Source: Promethearchaeota archaeon (GTDB taxonomy: Archaea > Asgardarchaeota > Lokiarchaeia > Sigyniarchaeales > SOKP01). From it: a stretch of 8,457 nt of DNA. Location: assembly GCA_030605895.1 (NCBI GenBank), contig JAUWHL010000209.1, positions 1 to 8,457 on the forward strand. The letters run 5' to 3'. The notes under the pieces are model-generated. The model saw nothing but the letters and a program-made list of their open reading frames with translations. It did no database searches and was not told the origin of the DNA. Made by a program: the position numbers and the translations under genes. Below, piece after piece: positions 5,701-8,457 of the stretch; the first letter of the stretch is position 1; each line of letters starts with the position of its first letter.

Positions 5701-7478
5701 AATACCGTTATATTGAATGGATGATTATTAGGAAAATTAATATTATTTTCCGGTTCTATTAATAACAATTCTGTTGTAGCTATAATTGTTAGATTTTTTT
5801 CGAAGAATCCCGCTGCGGTATCATTATTCCATGATACTTGAACTCTAAATGGACCGTAATCTGTAGCGTTGTCCTTTATTGTCCAATTACCAAGTGGAAC
5901 CTCTTTAGTTGCAGAAATACTGTCGTTGTAATAGGTGTGGTTTAGATAATTACCCGTGGAGTCGGGACTATAAATTTCAATTGTTGCATTACCATCTTTA
6001 ACTATTTCTGTAAAATTCGCTATAATATCGATAGTTTCATTATAATTCACTTCATAATTTCCAAATAAATTCCCTAAAATATCAATATCATCAAGTAAAT
6101 TAGTAGAAGTAGCATTAATAAACCAATAAGTTCCATTTCCTGCATTAGATATTTGAAGCTCTCTATAACCATTGACTATTGATCCAAGAGTGATGTAATC
6201 TGTTTTGTTATCATTAGTTCCATTAAATGCCTGAAAATTCTGCCAATTAGAAGGAACAGTAAAATTGATCTTATAGTTACTGAAAGATGTGTTAAAATTG
6301 TTTAATCCTCCTGTTCTTGTGGCATTCCACCTAATTGACTCACCACTTCCTAAAACTGTAAAACTTGTACTAGCTGTTAAATCTGATTTTGTATAATTGG
6401 CTTGAATTTTAGTGATATTGCATGAAATATCCCACCATTCTGCTGTTAATTCATAATCTAGTTGACTAGGAAGGCTTGTGAAATCTTTTAAAATCGTACA
6501 ATTTCCAGATCCTGATGGATAATCACCCACAGCAGTATTATTTATTTTAAGTCCTATCTGAGTAGGTTTTGGAGTATTTCCACCAATAGGTTCCAAACTA
6601 ATTACAGATGATATATCTATTGAGTCTGAATACCACGCTGCCATTATTCTATGATAGACCTCAGAATCATCAGGTTCAGTCGGTGGATTGTCACTTATAT
6701 CATGAATGCGTAAATGAGATTCAGTAGGATTGAGATGCATAATTTCAATAAAAAATGTATTATTATAAGTGCCAACTCCATCAGGATCAAGAGTTATTCC
6801 AATATTGGTAAAATTATGCCACACTGCAGATGTATCATTATCTACGTAATAATTTGTAGCAACATCGGTAATATAACTTCCTGGAGTGGGAGTACCTCCA
6901 CTATCTTGAGCTTCTAAAAGATCAATATCAATTCTAGCATCAGTATTAGGCGTAGCAAAATCCTCAGTGAGACAAATTGAGAGATTTTGTAAAATTCCAT
7001 CTCCAAGAACTTTGAAGGAAAAAGCATAAGATGAAACTATTGATAAATCTACAACACTCGTATCATTTAATTCTATATTTAGTGTTCTATTAGGAGCATA
7101 TAGATCTCCTACAAATACTTGCGATTTTGTTGAATTAAATGTCGCTTCATCAGGACTGTCAACATAAAAAGTATTATTATTAGGATTAGAAGCGTTAGTA
7201 ATTTCGAATAAAGATGGGTCCGCCTTTACAATTGATTGATGTAAACTAATATCTAAATCTTTACCGGTATCGCTATAGTTAGAAGAATAATCAGCTATTT
7301 TAAGGTTTTTAAAATTATTATCATATTTTTCAAATTTTTCATTTATTTCATCATTAAATAGAGCATCATGTGAGGTATTCTTTGTTGGCATTAAGTTAAA
7401 GCATGTTGTAAACGTTCCTAAAATTAGGATGAGAAAGCCTAATGCCTTCATTCTTTTTTTTATTTCAGATTTATTCAT
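2724..7478 (-). CDS. Giant single-pass surface protein: Ig-like glycosylatable ectodomain, TM helix, longin/roadblock-like domain and tandem helical hairpins
   Basis: A 1,584-residue cell-surface protein; exact function unknown. The ATG at 7476-7478 is preferred to a TTG three codons upstream. Order: basic N terminus and hydrophobic signal or anchor (about 10-30); a beta-rich N-terminal ectodomain (about 60-570); a run of Ig-like modules of roughly 90-130 residues (about 577-1117) sharing a strand of the type ITFHYRDT or ISYTFNYSDT; one transmembrane helix (about 1131-1153) followed by stop-transfer residues PKKREK. The ectodomain carries about 59 Asn-x-Ser/Thr sequons against four in the cytoplasmic 430 residues, which fixes the topology. 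The cytoplasmic part begins with a beta-beta-alpha-beta-beta-alpha unit (about 1165-1310; HVLVLY, CIYFKSF, ELISGFISAISSFGKDL), matching the longin/roadblock pattern. A small helix-helix-strand segment (about 1326-1385), a charged linker and two homologous helical hairpins (about 1463-1503 and 1517-1563) follow. Cysteines are few. Adhesin, S-layer component or receptor are the candidate roles. Confidence 0.85.
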   Translation of the reverse strand: MNKSEIKKRMKALGFLILILGTFTTCFNLMPTKNTSHDALFNDEINEKFEKYDNNFKNLKIADYSSNYSDTGKDLDISLHQSIVKADPSLFEITNASNPNNNTFYVDSPDEATFNSTKSQVFVGDLYAPNRTLNIELNDTSVVDLSIVSSYAFSFKVLGDGILQNLSICLTEDFATPNTDARIDIDLLEAQDSGGTPTPGSYITDVATNYYVDNDTSAVWHNFTNIGITLDPDGVGTYNNTFFIEIMHLNPTESHLRIHDISDNPPTEPDDSEVYHRIMAAWYSDSIDISSVISLEPIGGNTPKPTQIGLKINNTAVGDYPSGSGNCTILKDFTSLPSQLDYELTAEWWDISCNITKIQANYTKSDLTASTSFTVLGSGESIRWNATRTGGLNNFNTSFSNYKINFTVPSNWQNFQAFNGTNDNKTDYITLGSIVNGYRELQISNAGNGTYWFINATSTNLLDDIDILGNLFGNYEVNYNETIDIIANFTEIVKDGNATIEIYSPDSTGNYLNHTYYNDSISATKEVPLGNWTIKDNATDYGPFRVQVSWNNDTAAGFFEKNLTIIATTELLLIEPENNINFPNNHPFNITVFYNDTGKGTTGEGINGTANEIINASGAPNYYKNATFGYYFIEYNTNSFGFGWNTIEINASKPYYNNQTIEFTFHKQVHTDISPDNIYNVGNVVRGINISYTFNYSDTDNNLPINNASWSEISNPYGFIGHLENKGDGEYTIKLSTSNVDASLIPKSYSFNVSATGNESQTITLFATINPTTTSIQNLDWINPLARHTGANQTITFHYRDTVHNIPISSLTTDNIKVYDVSGENITLWQRGTEDHNWTLINLNSGNYELRISTSGLFVNNYTVKFQIKDVVNYADNEEEISFYLRGYNIDFGLMSLSDEGGQLFKINKSYNYSSYVRNNLDIKFNLTNNDRGGDLVLEHMDSYYVTYTNLNTTATGVIPNDITFTSINETHGFYLGTLNLTKANITSGYYKINIKAAKLHYEDVTFSFNLTVFDRYQVNISIFEIPDEIIAGEMFKIAFNVSIIKNSPMEPLDGVSVTLNALINGIPEISLTETTNSSGIVVFQFTLPSNTINLSLSISLEGRFNYETQSIEFTGFTVIPPKVTGIPLEVIITSIIIAGIAIGVAGGSFAVYRGIIVPKKREKTRILTEVKTIFDDAINLEHVLVLYKGTGTCIYFKSFGSEQIDPELISGFISAISSFGKDLVSQEELNEISYGDKMLLLSDGEYIRVALVLSKKASLILRRNLMEFIHAFERAYTKDLPNWRGQLNIFRDAGKFIDEILSTSIILPHEITYEHSSVKTLKKPQSRDVIKIANNLIKDSERNFFFIATLLKEATEKTGKDTAEIFMGIKELRDNKILMPIEISAIEKKPISQQETNLINQKVESLVNLSPEERQKLVNDLAQMGPAEREAYFVSLSEQQEIVSAPIESQPGAAVIETIKQAKKELKNLKKKAQEAKKEKDYDKCMKIYQNATKIALNWELVKESQELNDSIRMSKIEDLTIKMKNFEKEAKFAAKKENYNEAAQKYKVSSKMASEIFKLGVTDMTSEVKRLSNKSKEYEKLV

Positions 7479-7730
7479 AAAAATCAATTTAATTTATTGT
7501 TTTTAAATTCTAAAGTAGAATTAGGTAATATTTATTATAATCTTGTATATTTGACCTTAAATAATTTTTCTAAATTAAAATGTAATTAAGAAATCCATAA
7601 TAATCTCTTAATATATATTTAATGAAAATTAGAGAATTTATTTCAACTTTCACAAAATAAATTCAATTAATATCTTTTTAAAAAATAATAATAGAGAATA
7701 ACAAATTAACAATGTCTCTCAGAATTAAAC
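7479..7730. other. AT-rich spacer between the surface-protein gene and acdB
   Basis: About 250 bases of very AT-rich DNA. I see no coding frame, tRNA-like fold or clear repeat. It must hold the promoter of the surface-protein gene. A T6 run on the minus strand (7680-7685), about 45 bases after the acdB stop and preceded by further T-rich sequence, may end the acdB transcript, so the two genes are probably not one operon. Confidence 0.5.
7501..7508 (-). promoter_or_regulatory. Possible TATA-like element for the large surface-protein gene
   Basis: On the minus strand the sequence AATTTAAAA lies about 23-31 bases before the preferred ATG at 7478, which would make the transcript nearly leaderless. 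That agrees with the absence of any Shine-Dalgarno sequence before this start and argues against the TTG three codons upstream. The whole region is A/T, so the call is weak. Confidence 0.25.
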
Positions 7731-8417
7731 TCAATCTTTTTTTAAGATAATCCTAGCATCCACGCAAATTAACCCTTTATCATAGATAAATACGGGATTT
7801 AAATCCATTTCGTTAATTTCTTCATGTTTTGTAACAAGATCAGAAATCTTCATAAGTACTTCTACAATCGCTTCAATGTCTGCTTTTGGTTTTCCTCGAT
7901 AACCATCAAGAATAGGGAAACCTTTGATTTCATGAATCATCTCATTGGCGTCATATTCAGTAATTGGTGCTATTCTAAAGCTAACATCTTCTAAAAGTTC
8001 TACCAAAATTCCACCAATTCCAAACATTAAAGCAGGACCAAACTGAGGGTCAGTAGTCATACCAATGATGAGCTCTGTTATTGGCTCATCTGCCATTTTC
8101 TGTACAGAAATCTTTTTTTCTTCTTGAGAAGGTATACTCATTAGGTCATCATAAGCTTTGTCAACATCTTCTTTTGTTTTTAAATTCAGTTTAACGGCTC
8201 CAGTATCTGATTTATGAACAACATCTTCTGCCATAAGCTTCATCACAATGGGAAACCCAATCTCCTCTGCAGCCGAAATTGTCTCTTCTTTAGAAGTTGT
8301 TAATTTTTGAACAGGAACAGATATACCAATTTCTTGTAATAATTGCTTAGATTCAAATTCAGTTAGTACGGTCTGATTTGATTCAATCTTATCCTTTATC
8401 ACTTCAGTAATATTCAT
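7731..8417 (-). CDS. acdB: ADP-forming acetyl/acyl-CoA synthetase, beta subunit (ATP-grasp)
   Basis: The beta subunit of the cytoplasmic ADP-forming acyl-CoA synthetase, which converts acyl-CoA, ADP and phosphate to free acid, CoA and ATP and is a main substrate-level phosphorylation step in fermenting archaea. At 228 residues it matches the stand-alone beta subunit of Pyrococcus-type enzymes rather than the fused alpha-beta forms. The ATP-grasp fold is visible: FPIVMK (55-60), VVHKSDTGAV (66-75), ELIIGMTTDPQFGPALMFG (115-133), the glycine turn GIGGI (133-137) and EMDLNPVFIY (203-212). H68 in VHKSD aligns with the beta-subunit histidine that accepts the phosphoryl group in characterised enzymes. 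The alpha subunit with the CoA-binding domain is not in the window; it may lie beyond the right edge or elsewhere. The ATG at 8415-8417 is preceded by AGGA five bases upstream. Acetyl-, indoleacetyl- or succinyl-type substrate preference cannot be read from this subunit alone. Confidence 0.93.
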   Translation of the reverse strand: MNITEVIKDKIESNQTVLTEFESKQLLQEIGISVPVQKLTTSKEETISAAEEIGFPIVMKLMAEDVVHKSDTGAVKLNLKTKEDVDKAYDDLMSIPSQEEKKISVQKMADEPITELIIGMTTDPQFGPALMFGIGGILVELLEDVSFRIAPITEYDANEMIHEIKGFPILDGYRGKPKADIEAIVEVLMKISDLVTKHEEINEMDLNPVFIYDKGLICVDARIILKKD

Positions 8418-8421
8418 TCTT

Positions 8422-8427
8422 ATCCTA
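8422..8427 (-). promoter_or_regulatory. Ribosome binding site of acdB
   Basis: The minus strand reads TAGGAT, with AGGA five bases before the ATG. It is the only clear Shine-Dalgarno-like sequence in the window and supports the chosen start. The other starts here lack one or have only a weak match, so acdB may be translated from a leadered transcript and might follow another gene beyond the right edge. Confidence 0.5.
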
Positions 8428-8457
8428 CAATCTCATTAAAGAATATAGAACTACTAA

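Noticed and set aside
6714..6917. 67-residue plus-strand open frame inside the large surface-protein gene
   Set aside because: Antisense to the ectodomain coding region, with low-complexity Ile/Ser/Cys content and no start signal; a shadow frame.
7390..7440. Lipoprotein signal (lipobox) at the N terminus of the large surface protein
   Set aside because: A cysteine follows the hydrophobic stretch (GTFTTC), but the residues before it do not fit a normal lipobox, and a C-terminal transmembrane anchor is present.
7479..7487. TTG start three codons upstream for the large surface protein
   Set aside because: The ATG at 7476-7478 is a better start, neither has a Shine-Dalgarno sequence, and the added residues would only lengthen the region before the signal sequence.
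8418..8457. End of an upstream gene, for example the alpha subunit, at the right edge
   Set aside because: On the minus strand two frames stay open for 10-11 codons before a stop and the third has a tandem stop, so 40 bases cannot show whether a gene ends here or a promoter lies here.
1..8457. CRISPR array, insertion sequence or defence island
   Set aside because: No regularly spaced repeats, terminal inverted repeats, transposase or nuclease genes were seen; composition is uniform across the window.

Overview
The window is AT-rich, uninterrupted archaeal chromosome. The best guess for the source is an Asgard archaeon of the Lokiarchaeia type. The archaeal assignment rests on a RadA recombinase, a stand-alone ADP-forming acyl-CoA synthetase beta subunit, TATA-box-like promoters and an oligo-T stretch after a stop codon. 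The Asgard suggestion is an inference. It comes from a giant, sequon-rich membrane protein whose cytoplasmic part looks like a longin/roadblock (profilin-like) domain, and from RAD51-like signatures in RadA. No rRNA, tRNA, CRISPR, insertion sequence or other mobile element was seen.

Layout from left to right. Positions 1-448 (minus) hold the N-terminal 149 codons of a phosphoglucose-isomerase-like SIS protein whose 3' end lies outside the window. Positions 449-732 form a divergent intergenic region with a TATA-like box facing each way and a small inverted repeat just before the plus-strand gene. Positions 733-1989 (plus) encode RadA with an unusual N-terminal extension made of a Cys2-His2-like motif and an acidic stretch. 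Positions 2028-2540 (minus) encode a lysine-rich 170-residue protein that I do not recognise; it converges on radA with a 38-base gap. Positions 2541-2723 are AT-rich spacer ending in the T-rich terminator of the next gene. Positions 2724-7478 (minus) encode a 1,584-residue single-pass surface protein. Positions 7479-7730 are AT-rich spacer with no gene. Positions 7731-8417 (minus) encode the acyl-CoA synthetase beta subunit, and about 40 bases of its upstream region reach the window edge.

The genes do not form one obvious pathway. The PGI-like protein and AcdB belong to central carbon metabolism: sugar phosphate isomerisation, and ATP formation from acyl-CoA. RadA belongs to recombinational repair. 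The large protein has a glycosylation-prone Ig-like ectodomain, one transmembrane helix, a longin/roadblock-like domain, a possible small winged-helix-like segment and two tandem helical hairpins resembling TPR or MIT units. It is the most likely site of undescribed biology: a surface receptor or adhesin apparently connected to cytoplasmic adaptor modules of the kind used in eukaryotic trafficking. The spacers between all genes suggest mostly single-gene transcription units.
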